From: Mycobacterium neglectum
GTDB lineage: Bacteria; Actinomycetota; Actinomycetes; Mycobacteriales; Mycobacteriaceae
Assembly: GCF_002591975.1 (NCBI RefSeq)
Contig: NZ_NVQE01000043.1
Coordinates: 1 to 49,189 of the forward strand
Reading direction: 5' to 3'
Length of the DNA: 49,189 nt
Below the pieces are notes generated by a model. It worked only from the letters and a program-made list of their open reading frames with translations. It did no database searches and had not been told where the DNA came from. The number at the start of each line of letters is the position of its first letter. Position 1 is the stretch's first letter. Below, piece by piece: positions 14,609-22,910 of this stretch. Position numbers and translations under genes: made by a program.

Positions 14609-15374
14609 AGCTCGACCCGAGGAAGCCCGCGATACCGCGCACAACGGCATCGGCGTACTTTTGCCGGCCCTCGGGTGACTTCATCAGCGCGGAGTCGGCG
14701 GGGTTCTTCATGTTGCCCAGTTCGACGAGGATCGACGGGAACTGCGCGAGGTTGAGCCCGGCGATATCGGACCGCGGATTCAGGCCGCCCGAGCCGATGT
14801 AGGTCGACGGCACCAGGCCCGAGGCCTGCAGTTGGTCCTTCATGATCGAGGCGAGCCGCACCGATGGCCCAGCCTGGACGTCGTTGAGCGGCGGGGATGA
14901 GTACAGGACATGGAAGCCGCGGCCGGTGGACGGCCCGCCGTCGCCGTGGATGCTGATGACAGCGTCGGGGCGCAGCGAGTTGGCCAGCGCCGCGCGTTCG
15001 TCGACGCACGGCCCAACACCGGTGTCGTCGCCTCGCGACATCGCGGTGCGCACACCGAGTGCGGTGAGCGCCTGGCGGATGCGCAGCGTGGTGTCCCAGG
15101 CGAACGTGTGCTCCGCATAGCCGTCGTCGGTGGAGGTGCCGCTGGCCTGGCAGTCCTTGGTGCCGCCGCGGCCGGTCGGGACCTGCCGGCTGATGACCGA
15201 CGCTTCATTGGAGCCGTTGTGGCCGGGGTCGAGGAAGACGATTTTGCCGGCGATGTTGGCCGGCGCCGCCGACGCCGGGCTGACAAGCGTCGATGCGGCG
15301 ATGAGTAGTCCGGTGGCCACGGCGGCTGAGCCGCGTAATGCTCTGGTGGCACCGACACGCAGGCAGGCATGCAC
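14607..15374 (-). CDS. N-acetylmuramoyl-L-alanine amidase (Amidase_3, Rv3717 type)
   Basis: About 255 residues with an N-terminal hydrophobic signal (ATGLLIAASTLVSPASA) and a mature part starting APANIAGKIVFLDPGHNG. Zinc ligands of the Amidase_3 fold are visible: His in DPGHNG, Glu in YAEHTF, His in SIHGDGG; the catalytic Glu is in ILVELGNMKN. It cleaves the amide between MurNAc and the stem peptide in the periplasmic cell wall. The exact start is uncertain: GTG 15374 or 15356 gives a normal signal peptide, while longer versions run into the divergent ybaB start. Confidence 0.88.
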   Translation of the reverse strand: MHACLRVGATRALRGSAAVATGLLIAASTLVSPASAAPANIAGKIVFLDPGHNGSNEASVISRQVPTGRGGTKDCQASGTSTDDGYAEHTFAWDTTLRIRQALTALGVRTAMSRGDDTGVGPCVDERAALANSLRPDAVISIHGDGGPSTGRGFHVLYSSPPLNDVQAGPSVRLASIMKDQLQASGLVPSTYIGSGGLNPRSDIAGLNLAQFPSILVELGNMKNPADSALMKSPEGRQKYADAVVRGIAGFLGSS

Positions 15375-15462
15375 GGGCGCCACCGTAGCGCCGACCGCGA
15401 CTACTGTTAAAGCCCAACCCGACGAAGCGACCAAGTCGAGACCAATACGCAAGGGGATCGTC

Positions 15463-15801
15463 ATGCAACCCGGTGGTGGTGGCCAGCCCGATATGTCCGC
15501 ACTCCTGGCACAGGCGCAGCAGGTGCAGCAGCAGTTGATGGAGGCCCAGGCAGCACTGGCTGCGGCCGAGGTCAACGGTCAAGCCGGCGGTGGTCTGGTG
15601 CAGGTCACGATGAAGGGCAGCGGCGAGGTGATCGCCGTACGGATCGACCCCAAGGTCGTCGACCCCGAGGACATCGAGACCCTGCAGGACCTCGTTGTCG
15701 GTGCGATCGCCGACGCCTCCAAGCAGGTCACCATCCTGGCGCACGACCGTCTCGGACCGTTGGCCGGCGGGATGGGCGACCTAGGCCTGCCGGGACTCTG
15801 A
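15463..15801 (+). CDS. YbaB/EbfC nucleoid-associated protein
   Basis: 112 residues: a Gln/Ala-rich N-terminal helix (AQAQQVQQQLMEAQAALAA), then the conserved VQVTMKGSGEVIAVRIDP strand region and VGAIADASKQV helix. The YbaB/EbfC family forms tweezer-like dimers that bind DNA. It stands directly upstream of recR, 1 bp apart, the widespread dnaX-ybaB-recR association in bacteria. ATG 15463 has AAGGGGA upstream. Confidence 0.93.
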   Translation: MQPGGGGQPDMSALLAQAQQVQQQLMEAQAALAAAEVNGQAGGGLVQVTMKGSGEVIAVRIDPKVVDPEDIETLQDLVVGAIADASKQVTILAHDRLGPLAGGMGDLGLPGL

Positions 15802-15802
15802 C

Positions 15803-16414
15803 TTGTTCGAAGGACCGGTCCAGGATCTGATCGACGAGCTCGGCAAGCTGCCGGGTATCGGGCCGAAGAGCGCGCAGCGGATCGCGTTTCACCTGCTATC
15901 CGTCGAGCCGCCACAGATCGACCGGTTGACCGCGGTGCTGGGTCGCATTCGCGACGGCGTGACGTTCTGCGCCGTGTGCGGCAACGTGTCCGACGACGAA
16001 CGGTGCCGGATCTGTTCGGACTCCCGTCGTGACGGGTCGATGGTGTGCGTCGTCGAGGAGCCCAAGGATGTGCAGGCCGTGGAGCGCACCCGCGAATTCC
16101 GCGGCCGTTACCACGTCCTGGGCGGTGCCTTGGATCCGTTGTCGGGTATCGGGCCTGAACAACTGCGAATCCGTGAGCTGCTGAACAGGATTGGCGAGCG
16201 GGTCGACGGCGTGGACATCAGCGAGGTGATCATCGCGACCGATCCGAACACCGAAGGCGAAGCCACGGCGACCTATTTGGTGCGGATGCTGCGCGATATC
16301 CCGGGTCTGTCCGTGACGCGGATCGCCTCCGGGCTGCCGATGGGCGGTGATCTGGAGTTCGCCGACGAGCTGACGCTGGGCCGCGCGCTCGCGGGCCGTC
16401 GCGCGATGGCCTGA
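15803..16414 (+). CDS. recR: Recombination protein RecR
   Basis: 203 residues. An N-terminal helix-hairpin-helix (LGKLPGIGPKSAQRIAFHLL), a C4 zinc finger (CAVCGNVSDDERCRIC, residues about 54-69) and a Toprim domain with EEPKDVQAVE and TDPNTEGEATA are in the usual order. It works with RecF/RecO in loading RecA on gapped DNA. TTG start at 15803 immediately follows the ybaB stop, giving LFEGPVQDLIDELG, the known mycobacterial N-terminus; translation is coupled to ybaB. Confidence 0.95.
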   Translation: MFEGPVQDLIDELGKLPGIGPKSAQRIAFHLLSVEPPQIDRLTAVLGRIRDGVTFCAVCGNVSDDERCRICSDSRRDGSMVCVVEEPKDVQAVERTREFRGRYHVLGGALDPLSGIGPEQLRIRELLNRIGERVDGVDISEVIIATDPNTEGEATATYLVRMLRDIPGLSVTRIASGLPMGGDLEFADELTLGRALAGRRAMA

Positions 16415-16442
16415 CTGCACCGTCGCCGAAACGGACAAACGG

Positions 16443-17391
16443 GCGCGAAAGTGCGAGAACATCGCGCCATTTCGTGGATCTCGGCGATGTGTCAGACCGT
16501 TGGCGCACCATGCCGACATGGGGGCAGTGTTTCTTGGCCGGGAAGCGTTGGGCGCTGGGTTGTCCCGGCATGAGCTGAGGCGCTGGTATAGGCCAGTATT
16601 CCGTGGTGTCTACGCAGAGAAGCGAGCCCGCCTGACGCTGGCCGATCGCGCGCTCGCTGCTTGGTTGACCACCGACCGGCGGGGCGTCATCGCTGGAATC
16701 GCGGCGTCGGCGCTGCATGGTGCGGAATGGGTCGACGACACGGAGGCGATCGAGGTACTGGTTGACGATCGACGACGTCAATCGGGTCTTGTCGTCCGGA
16801 TGGATCGCATCGAGCAGGACGAGATCACCACAGTTGCCGGCCTGATGGTGACGACGCCAGCGAGGACAGCGTTTGAGCTCGGGCGGTATCAGAAACGTTC
16901 AGTCGCCATGGCGCGCCTGGATGCTTTGATGCGCGCTGCGCCGTTCAAAGCTGAGGACATCGATCGGCTGATACACCGCTACGGCCCAGTGCGCGGAGTG
17001 CGGCAATTGCGCGAACTCCTACCCTTGGTCGATGCCGGCGCAGCGTCTCCGAAAGAGAGTTGGTTGAGGCTCCTGTTGATCGACAACGACTTTGCGAGAC
17101 CCGAGACGCAAATTCCGGTGTTCCATGGCGATGAATTGTTTGCCTTGGATATGGGATGGCGACACTTGCAGCTGGCGGTCGAATACGACGGGGATCATCA
17201 CCGCACTGATCGACCGAGCTATGTCAGGGACATGAGGCGACACCCAAAAATCGCTAGCCGTGGTTGGGAAATTGTACGAATCATCAAGGAGGACACAGAA
17301 GCCGCGATTCTCAGCACGGTGTACGAGGCATGGCTTCGCCGCGGCGGTGTCGAGATCGACAAAGTGGCGCGCTTTTCTCGGACTTTCCCGC
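16443..17391. repeat. Imperfect 41-bp inverted repeats flanking the DUF559 gene
   Basis: Bases 16443-16483 and the reverse complement of 17351-17391 match at about 34 of 41 positions without gaps, with the shared core GCG[CG]GAAAGT[GC]CGAGAA and CGCGCCA. The left arm is intergenic after recR; the right arm is inside the 3' end of the DUF559 gene. The interval given spans both arms and the gene between them. Confidence 0.55.
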
Positions 17392-17429
17392 CGAAACGTG
17401 AGTTTGGGCGAAATTGTGGTGCCGCCTAA
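16518..17429 (+). CDS. DUF559 / VSR-like endonuclease-fold protein with AbiEi-like N-terminus
   Basis: 303 residues. The N-terminal half resembles the winged-helix AbiEi-type antitoxin region common in actinobacteria (LSRHELRRWYRPVFRGVY). The C-terminal domain (about 180-275) has the PD-(D/E)xK-like pattern of DUF559: FALDMGW, LAVEYDGDHHR, and RDMRRHPKIASRGWEIVRI. A nuclease active site is plausible; the substrate is unknown, and these are multicopy in mycobacteria. ATG 16518 gives the family-like start; TTG 16500 is upstream in frame. It lies within imperfect inverted repeats between recR and gatD, interrupting the conserved order, which suggests insertion. Its stop overlaps the gatD stop region. 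Confidence 0.72.
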   Translation: MGAVFLGREALGAGLSRHELRRWYRPVFRGVYAEKRARLTLADRALAAWLTTDRRGVIAGIAASALHGAEWVDDTEAIEVLVDDRRRQSGLVVRMDRIEQDEITTVAGLMVTTPARTAFELGRYQKRSVAMARLDALMRAAPFKAEDIDRLIHRYGPVRGVRQLRELLPLVDAGAASPKESWLRLLLIDNDFARPETQIPVFHGDELFALDMGWRHLQLAVEYDGDHHRTDRPSYVRDMRRHPKIASRGWEIVRIIKEDTEAAILSTVYEAWLRRGGVEIDKVARFSRTFPPKREFGRNCGAA

Positions 17430-18142
17430 ACGCGGCGGGGCGCGGCGAGGCGTTCCTTGCGCAACTGCGCGACCTCGTCGAGGTCGAGCGGCGCCAGGTC
17501 GCCGACCACGCGTGAAAGCAGGTAGTCGGCGAGTTGCGGATTGCGCGCCAGGCACGGCCCGTGCAGATAAGTCGCGACGACGCTGCCCTGCACCGCCCCG
17601 TCGATGCCATCGCCCGCACGGTTACCAGCCCCGGTGACGACGCGGGCCAATGGCTGCGCCGCCGGACCGAGAACCGTTCCGCCGCGGTGATTCTCGAAAC
17701 CCGTCAAGCGTTCCGAAAGTCCGGGTAGAAGCGGTTGCGACACCACCTCACCGATCGTCCGGGTGTCCTGCGGAGTCGTCGTGACGTCGAGCATCCCCGC
17801 GCCGTCGACCCGCTCACCCGACGATGTCTCATACCAGTGGCCCAGCACCTGGATCGCCGCGCAAATGGCCAGCACCGGTGCACCCCGATCGGCTGCCTGC
17901 TGCAAACCGGGGTAACGGATCAAGTGCTTGGTGGCCAGCCGCTGTGCGTAATCCTCTGCTCCGCCAAGGGCGTAGAGGTCCAACTCGGCAGGCACCGGAT
18001 CGGCCAAGGTGATCTCGATGATCTCCGCATCGAACCCGCGCAGGCGCAGCCGTTGGCGCAAAACCACCGAATTGCCGCCGTCGCCATAGGTTCCCATCAC
18101 ATCGGGCAGCACCAACCCGATCCGCACCGTCGACTCAGCCAC
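17426..18142 (-). CDS. gatD: Lipid II isoglutaminyl synthase, glutaminase subunit GatD
   Basis: 238 residues of the class I glutamine amidotransferase fold (older name cobQ2). Nucleophile Cys94 lies in LAICAAIQVLGHWYE and His194 in ATYLHGP; Asn151-His-Arg-Gly-Gly marks the GatD subgroup. It supplies ammonia to MurT, which amidates the alpha-carboxyl of D-Glu in lipid II stem peptides. GTG start at 18142 overlaps the end of murT by 8 bp, so the two subunits are coupled. Confidence 0.92.
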   Translation of the reverse strand: MAESTVRIGLVLPDVMGTYGDGGNSVVLRQRLRLRGFDAEIIEITLADPVPAELDLYALGGAEDYAQRLATKHLIRYPGLQQAADRGAPVLAICAAIQVLGHWYETSSGERVDGAGMLDVTTTPQDTRTIGEVVSQPLLPGLSERLTGFENHRGGTVLGPAAQPLARVVTGAGNRAGDGIDGAVQGSVVATYLHGPCLARNPQLADYLLSRVVGDLAPLDLDEVAQLRKERLAAPRRV

Positions 18143-19364
18143 GTCGCGACAACGATCGCTGCAGGGTGAGAAACGCGGTGTAGTTCGCGACCACCTCGAC
18201 GTGCCCGGGCGGGCATGACGTGATGGCCTCAACGGCGTTGTGTACCAGCGTGTGTTCGACGCCTGCGTAGCCCAGCCGCACCGCCAGATCGGTACCGCGT
18301 TCGCCTGCGGCCACCACCGGATGGTCGACGAAATGCTCGAAGTTGACGTCCCACAGCCACGACAGATCCTCTCCGTCGGGAACCTGACCATTGACCGAGA
18401 TCACCACCGAGCCGGCGTCGGTGTCGACCATCGACAGTGCCTCTTGCCAGCCGGCGGGGTTCTTGGCCAGCAGCATGCGCACCGTGTGCTGGCCCAGCTG
18501 CAGTGTGCTGTAGCGACCGGCGACCTCGTCGACACCCGAGACCGCCGCGACGGCGGCGGCGGGATCGGCGCCCAACGTGACCGCGGCGGCGACAGCCTGG
18601 GTGGCGTTGCCGCGGTTGATGTTTCCCGGTAGCGCCAGCTGCATCGGCAGTGACAGCCCGTTGGGGCCGTGTATATGGGTGTCGTCGTAGTACCACTGCG
18701 GGGACGGGCGCTTGAAATCAGTTCCGGTCGAATACCAGTGGGCGCCGTCGCGCACGATGACCTCGCCCGAGCGCGGACAGCTCACCGAGTCGTTCGCCCA
18801 TCCGCCGCCCGCGGCCACCCAGACCACGTGGGGGCTGTCGTATGCGGCCGACGTCATCAGCACGTCATCGCAATTCGCGACGACCACCGTCGACCGATGA
18901 CGCGCGAGCCCGCCCCGCAGGGTGCGCTCGATGTGATTGATCTCACCGACCCGATCGAGTTGATCGCGCGACAGATTCAGCAGCACGACCACCGATGGAT
19001 CGACGGCATCGGCCACGTGCGGCACGTGCATCTCGTCGACTTCGAGTGCCGCCAACGTCGCCTCGCGCGTCCCCGCGAGGGCCGCGACCAATCCGGCGTC
19101 CATGTTGGCGCCCTCGGCGTTGGTCGCGACCGGGCCCAGCGTCCCCAGCGCCGCCGCGGTCATGCGCGTGGTGGTCGACTTGCCGTTCGTGCCGGTCACG
19201 ATCGCTGTGCGACGGCCCTCGCCGAGCTGGCGCAGGATCGATTTGTCCAGTGCCATCGCGACCAGACCGCCGATCATCGCGCCGGCGCCGCGGCCGGTGA
19301 CTCGCGACGCCCAACGCGCGCCTGCTCCGGCCGTGAGGGCGGCGCGTCCACGAATGGTGACCAT
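18135..19364 (-). CDS. murT: Lipid II isoglutaminyl synthase, Mur-ligase subunit MurT
   Basis: 409 residues of the Mur ligase fold: ATP-binding GTNGKST (58-64), the central motif around LEVDEMHVPHV, and a C-terminal DUF1727 domain. With GatD it converts D-glutamate to D-isoglutamine in peptidoglycan precursors. In several MurT proteins a Cys4 zinc ribbon (CPxC...CxxC) is inserted; here the first part reads CPRSG and the second TDFKRP, so three of the four cysteines are missing. ATG 19364 was chosen by similarity of MVTIRGRAAL to relatives; GTG 19388 is an alternative. Divergent from the DnaQ-like gene. Confidence 0.9.
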   Translation of the reverse strand: MVTIRGRAALTAGAGARWASRVTGRGAGAMIGGLVAMALDKSILRQLGEGRRTAIVTGTNGKSTTTRMTAAALGTLGPVATNAEGANMDAGLVAALAGTREATLAALEVDEMHVPHVADAVDPSVVVLLNLSRDQLDRVGEINHIERTLRGGLARHRSTVVVANCDDVLMTSAAYDSPHVVWVAAGGGWANDSVSCPRSGEVIVRDGAHWYSTGTDFKRPSPQWYYDDTHIHGPNGLSLPMQLALPGNINRGNATQAVAAAVTLGADPAAAVAAVSGVDEVAGRYSTLQLGQHTVRMLLAKNPAGWQEALSMVDTDAGSVVISVNGQVPDGEDLSWLWDVNFEHFVDHPVVAAGERGTDLAVRLGYAGVEHTLVHNAVEAITSCPPGHVEVVANYTAFLTLQRSLSRRG

Positions 19365-19450
19365 CCCCGGCAGTCTAAGAGCCGACACGGTGGACGAGCG
19401 GATGCGCGTGCCTCAGAGGGTTTGTCACCCGTCCGTGCCATCCTCGAAAT

Positions 19451-20440
19451 GTGAGCCAATGCTGGGGCCGCCCCGCAGCCGACGACGGCGCAGGCTGGGC
19501 CGTCGTCGACGTGGAGACCTCGGGTTTCCACCCGGGGCATGCCAGGGTCATCAGCATCGCGGCGCTGGCGCTCGGCGACGACGGCAATGTCGAAAAGAGC
19601 CTCTACACGCTGCTCAATCCCGGAGTCGACCCCGGACCGACCCACGTCCACGGATTGACCTCCGAGATGCTGGCAGGCCAGCCGCGCTTCGGCGACATCG
19701 TCGGCGATCTGATCGAACTGCTGCGGGGCCGCACGCTGGTGGCGCACAACGTGGGTTTCGACTATTCGTTCCTCACCGCCGAAGCCGAGATGGTCGCGGC
19801 CGAGCTGCCCATCGACACCGCGATGTGCACGGTCGAGCTCACCCGCAGGCTCGAGTTGGGCACCGAGAACCTGCGGCTGGAGACCCTTGCCGCGCACTGG
19901 GGTATCACGCAGCTGAAGCCCCACGACGCGCTCGACGATGCGATGGTGCTCGCGCAGATCCTCAAGCCGGTGTTGGTCCGTGCCCGGGAACGCAAGGTGT
20001 GGCTGCCGGTTCGCCCGCTTTCACGGCGCGAGTGGCCGAACGGCCAAGTGACACATGAGGAGTTGCGGCCGCTGAAGATGATGGCGGCGCGGCTGCCCTG
20101 CGAGTTCGTCAACCCCGGCCGGTTCATCGCGGGCCGCCGGCTGGTGCAGGGAATGCGGGTCGCCGTGGCCGCCGAGGTCGACCGCACCCACGAGGAACTG
20201 GTCGAGCGGATCATGCACGCCGGGCTGGCGTACTCCGACGCCGTCGACAGCGAAACCTCCCTCATCATCTGCAACGACCCGCAACCCGAGCAGGGCAAGG
20301 GTTACCAGGCGCGCGAACTGGGCGTTCCCCTCGTCAGCGACGCGGCATTCATGGACCAACTCGACGCCGTGGTCGGCGGCTGCGCCATCGAGGAGTTCAC
20401 CGACGTCACCCTGGCCGGTGACCAGTTCGCGCTGTTCTAG
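19451..20440 (+). CDS. DEDDh 3'-5' exonuclease, DnaQ-like with C-terminal BRCT-like domain
   Basis: 329 residues. The exonuclease domain has Asp20-x-Glu22 (VVDVETSGF), Asp104 (NVGFDYSF), His158 and Asp163 (PHDALDDA), the complete DEDDh set. The last roughly 110 residues look like a BRCT-type domain (AAEVDRTHEELVERIMHAG, LIICND, GKGYQARELG). It is often annotated dnaQ but is not clearly the replicative epsilon subunit. GTG start at 19451. It overlaps the convergent SHOCT-protein gene by 4 bp at the stop codons. Confidence 0.87.
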   Translation: MSQCWGRPAADDGAGWAVVDVETSGFHPGHARVISIAALALGDDGNVEKSLYTLLNPGVDPGPTHVHGLTSEMLAGQPRFGDIVGDLIELLRGRTLVAHNVGFDYSFLTAEAEMVAAELPIDTAMCTVELTRRLELGTENLRLETLAAHWGITQLKPHDALDDAMVLAQILKPVLVRARERKVWLPVRPLSRREWPNGQVTHEELRPLKMMAARLPCEFVNPGRFIAGRRLVQGMRVAVAAEVDRTHEELVERIMHAGLAYSDAVDSETSLIICNDPQPEQGKGYQARELGVPLVSDAAFMDQLDAVVGGCAIEEFTDVTLAGDQFALF

Positions 20441-20823
20441 GCCAGGGCTTTTGCCTTGAGCCCGTCGAACTCGGCCTGCGAGATCGTGCCTGCTTCGAGA
20501 AGTGCCTTGGCGTCGGCGATCTCTTGCGCGGGCGAACGCCCCGCCGCGTCCCTGATGTAGTCGTCGGTCTGCTGCTTGGCCGCAAGCGCCGACTCACGGG
20601 CCCGCTCGGCCATGCCCTTGCCGCGGGCGGCCAGGTAGACCAACGCGGTCAGCCACGGCACCAGAAACAGGAACACCACCCAGAGCGCCTTCACCACACC
20701 CGACGTCTGATGGTCGCGCCACAGGAGGTCGGTGAGGATCTGGAACAGCACCAGCAGATACGCGATCCACGCGAAGATGATCAGGAAGTGCCACAGGAAA
20801 TCCCAGGTAGAACCCCAGTCCAT
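20437..20823 (-). CDS. Small membrane protein with SHOCT domain
   Basis: 128 residues. Two hydrophobic helices (about 9-30 and 43-66, separated by LLWRDHQTSG) resemble the PLDc_N membrane module. A charged linker (KGMAERARESALAAKQQ) leads to a C-terminal SHOCT motif (EIADAKALLEAGTISQAEFDGLKAKAL). SHOCT domains are thought to mediate oligomerisation; the role is unknown. ATG 20823 has AAGGAG upstream. Confidence 0.85.
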   Translation of the reverse strand: MDWGSTWDFLWHFLIIFAWIAYLLVLFQILTDLLWRDHQTSGVVKALWVVFLFLVPWLTALVYLAARGKGMAERARESALAAKQQTDDYIRDAAGRSPAQEIADAKALLEAGTISQAEFDGLKAKALA

Positions 20824-20883
20824 GTTCAGCTCCTTTTTTGACTGAATCGTGAACACGCAGTTTTTTGCGCGTGCGTCAGTTAA

Positions 20884-22749
20884 TCACGGAGCGCTGGAAA
20901 CAAGGCCCAGTCTGCTGGCGCGGTTGACCGCCGAGACCACCGCGCGCAGGGATGCGGTCGTGATCGACGTCGCGATACCGACGCCCCACACCGTGTTGCC
21001 GCCGATCGACGCCTCGACGTACGCCGCCGCCTGCGCCTCCTCGCCCGCCGAAAGGGCGTGCTCGGAGTAGTCCAGTACAGATACGTCGAACCCGATGGCG
21101 CCCAACGCGTCGACGAAAGCGGCCAGCGGACCGTTGCCCGCTCCGACGATCTCGCGCTCGACACCGTCCACCTTCACCACCGCCTCGATGGTGTCGGTGC
21201 CGCCGTCGACCTCGGCGGCGAGGACCTTCTGCCGCATCCGCTCGAGCGGATTACGCGGGTTCAGGTACTCCTCGGCGAAGACGTCCCACATCTCCTTCGG
21301 CGACACCTCGCCGCCCTCGCCGTCGGTGATCTTCTGGATTGCCTGAGAAAACTCGATCTGCAGCCGCCGGGGCAGGGCCAGGCCGTGATCGGCCTTCATG
21401 ATGTAGGCCACCCCGCCCTTGCCGGACTGCGAATTCACCCGGATGACAGCCTCATACGTGCGGCCGACGTCGCGGGGATCGATCGGCAGATACGGGACCT
21501 GCCAGAGGATGTCATCGACGTCGGCGTCCTGCTCGTCGGCCGAGACCTTCATGGCATCCAGACCCTTGTTGATCGCGTCCTGATGGCTACCTGAGAAGGC
21601 GGTGTACACGAGGTCACCGCCGTACGGGTGGCGTTCGTGTACCTGCAGCTGGTTGCAGTACTCGACCGTGCGCCGGATCTCGTCGATGTTGGAGAAGTCG
21701 ATCTGCGGGTCGACGCCGCGGGAGAACAGGTTCAGGCCCAGCGTGACCAGGCAGACGTTGCCGGTGCGCTCGCCGTTGCCGAACAGGCACCCCTCGATCC
21801 GGTCGGCACCGGCCTGGTAGCCCAATTCCGCTGCGGCGACTGCAGTTCCGCGGTCGTTATGCGGATGCAGGCTCAGGATGATGGCCTCGCGCGGGATGAG
21901 GTGCCGGTTCATCCACTCGATCGAATCGGCGTACACGTTCGGAGTGGCCATCTCGACGGTTGCGGGCAGGTTCACGATCAGTGGCACGTCGGGAGTGGGC
22001 CCGATGATTGCCGCTACCGCGTTGCACACGTCGACCGCGTACTCCAACTCGGTGCCGGTGTAGGACTCCGGGCTGTACTCGTAGCGCCAGAGCGTGTCCG
22101 GATACTTCTTGGCCTCCTCGACACACATCAGCGCCCCGTCGGTGGCGATGGCCTTGACCGCTTCACGGTCGGCGCGGAACACCACGCGGCGCTGCAGGAT
22201 CGACGTCGAGTTGTAGAAGTGCACGATCGCGCGCGGTGCGCCCTCACACGCCTCGAACGTCCGCTTGATCAGTTCGGGCCGGCACTGCGTGAGCACCTGG
22301 ATGGTGACGTCGTCCGGAATGGCACCCTCGGTGATGATGGCGCGGACGAAGTCGAAGTCGGTCTGGCTGGCCGACGGGAAACCGACCTCGATCTCCTTGT
22401 AACCCATGCGCACCAGCAGGTCGAACATGCGGCGCTTGCGCTGCGGGCTCATCGGGTCGATCAGGGCCTGGTTGCCGTCGCGCAGGTCGACGGCACACCA
22501 CATCGGTGCTCGGTCGACGATCTTGTCCGGCCACGTGCGGTCGAAAGGAACGGACGCTGCGGGCCCTTTCGGGACTCCGCCCGACACCTCTTCGGCGAAG
22601 GGGCGATACCGGCCGACAGGCATCGACGAGGCGCGTTGGGTGTTCCAGCCCGGCTGGCCGGGGTTCGGCGGACCGGCCGGGGTGGTGACGGCGCGAATGG
22701 ATGTGAAGGCGTCAGGTGAATCTGGTGCGGGTCTTGAGAAGGTGGTCAC
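20884..22749 (-). CDS. leuA: 2-isopropylmalate synthase
   Basis: 621 residues. Condenses acetyl-CoA with 2-oxoisovalerate, the first committed step of leucine synthesis. The catalytic TIM barrel has DLRDGNQAL near residue 90 and LHPHNDRGTAV (His-x-His metal ligands); the C-terminal LeuA_dimer domain (about 490-610) binds leucine for feedback inhibition (AVVKVDGVEREIVGAGNGPLAAFVDAL). It is shorter than the M. tuberculosis protein, which has variable internal repeats. GTG 22749 start with CGGAGC upstream. Likely controlled by the leader peptide at 22823-22864. Confidence 0.95.
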   Translation of the reverse strand: MTTFSRPAPDSPDAFTSIRAVTTPAGPPNPGQPGWNTQRASSMPVGRYRPFAEEVSGGVPKGPAASVPFDRTWPDKIVDRAPMWCAVDLRDGNQALIDPMSPQRKRRMFDLLVRMGYKEIEVGFPSASQTDFDFVRAIITEGAIPDDVTIQVLTQCRPELIKRTFEACEGAPRAIVHFYNSTSILQRRVVFRADREAVKAIATDGALMCVEEAKKYPDTLWRYEYSPESYTGTELEYAVDVCNAVAAIIGPTPDVPLIVNLPATVEMATPNVYADSIEWMNRHLIPREAIILSLHPHNDRGTAVAAAELGYQAGADRIEGCLFGNGERTGNVCLVTLGLNLFSRGVDPQIDFSNIDEIRRTVEYCNQLQVHERHPYGGDLVYTAFSGSHQDAINKGLDAMKVSADEQDADVDDILWQVPYLPIDPRDVGRTYEAVIRVNSQSGKGGVAYIMKADHGLALPRRLQIEFSQAIQKITDGEGGEVSPKEMWDVFAEEYLNPRNPLERMRQKVLAAEVDGGTDTIEAVVKVDGVEREIVGAGNGPLAAFVDALGAIGFDVSVLDYSEHALSAGEEAQAAAYVEASIGGNTVWGVGIATSITTASLRAVVSAVNRASRLGLVSSAP

Positions 22750-22800
22750 GATGGTTGCTCCGGGTTGTCGATGGACTCACGACCGGCGCATCGCGAACAC

Positions 22801-22877
22801 CCGCGACGGGAAGCCGGTCTGATCAGACCCCGTCGCGGCTGCCGAGAAGGAGCACCCGCTGCACGTCGACCACTGTA
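22801..22877 (-). promoter_or_regulatory. Promoter and leucine attenuator region of leuA
   Basis: On the minus strand a -10 box TACAGT (22877-22872) lies 7 nt before a GTG at 22864, predicting a leaderless transcript. The leader ORF is followed by a hairpin: CCGCGACGGG (22838-22829) pairs with CCCGTCGCGG (22810-22801), and between them is the perfect palindrome GGTCTGATCAGACC (22829-22816) covering the leader stop codon. Leucine attenuators before leuA have been predicted in Actinobacteria. No U-run follows, so termination may be Rho-dependent (inference). Confidence 0.65.
22823..22864 (-). CDS. Leucine leader peptide of leuA (13 residues)
   Basis: A GTG-initiated ORF encodes V(M)QRVLLLGSRDGV and stops inside the attenuator palindrome. 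Three consecutive Leu codons (CTC CTT CTC) are the hallmark of a ribosome-stalling leader. It starts at the predicted transcription start, as in leaderless mycobacterial small ORFs. It ends 73 bp before leuA. Confidence 0.7.
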   Translation of the reverse strand: MQRVLLLGSRDGV

Positions 22878-22910
22878 ACCCACCCGGTGGGCATGCCAAA
22901 ACCCCAGGTG

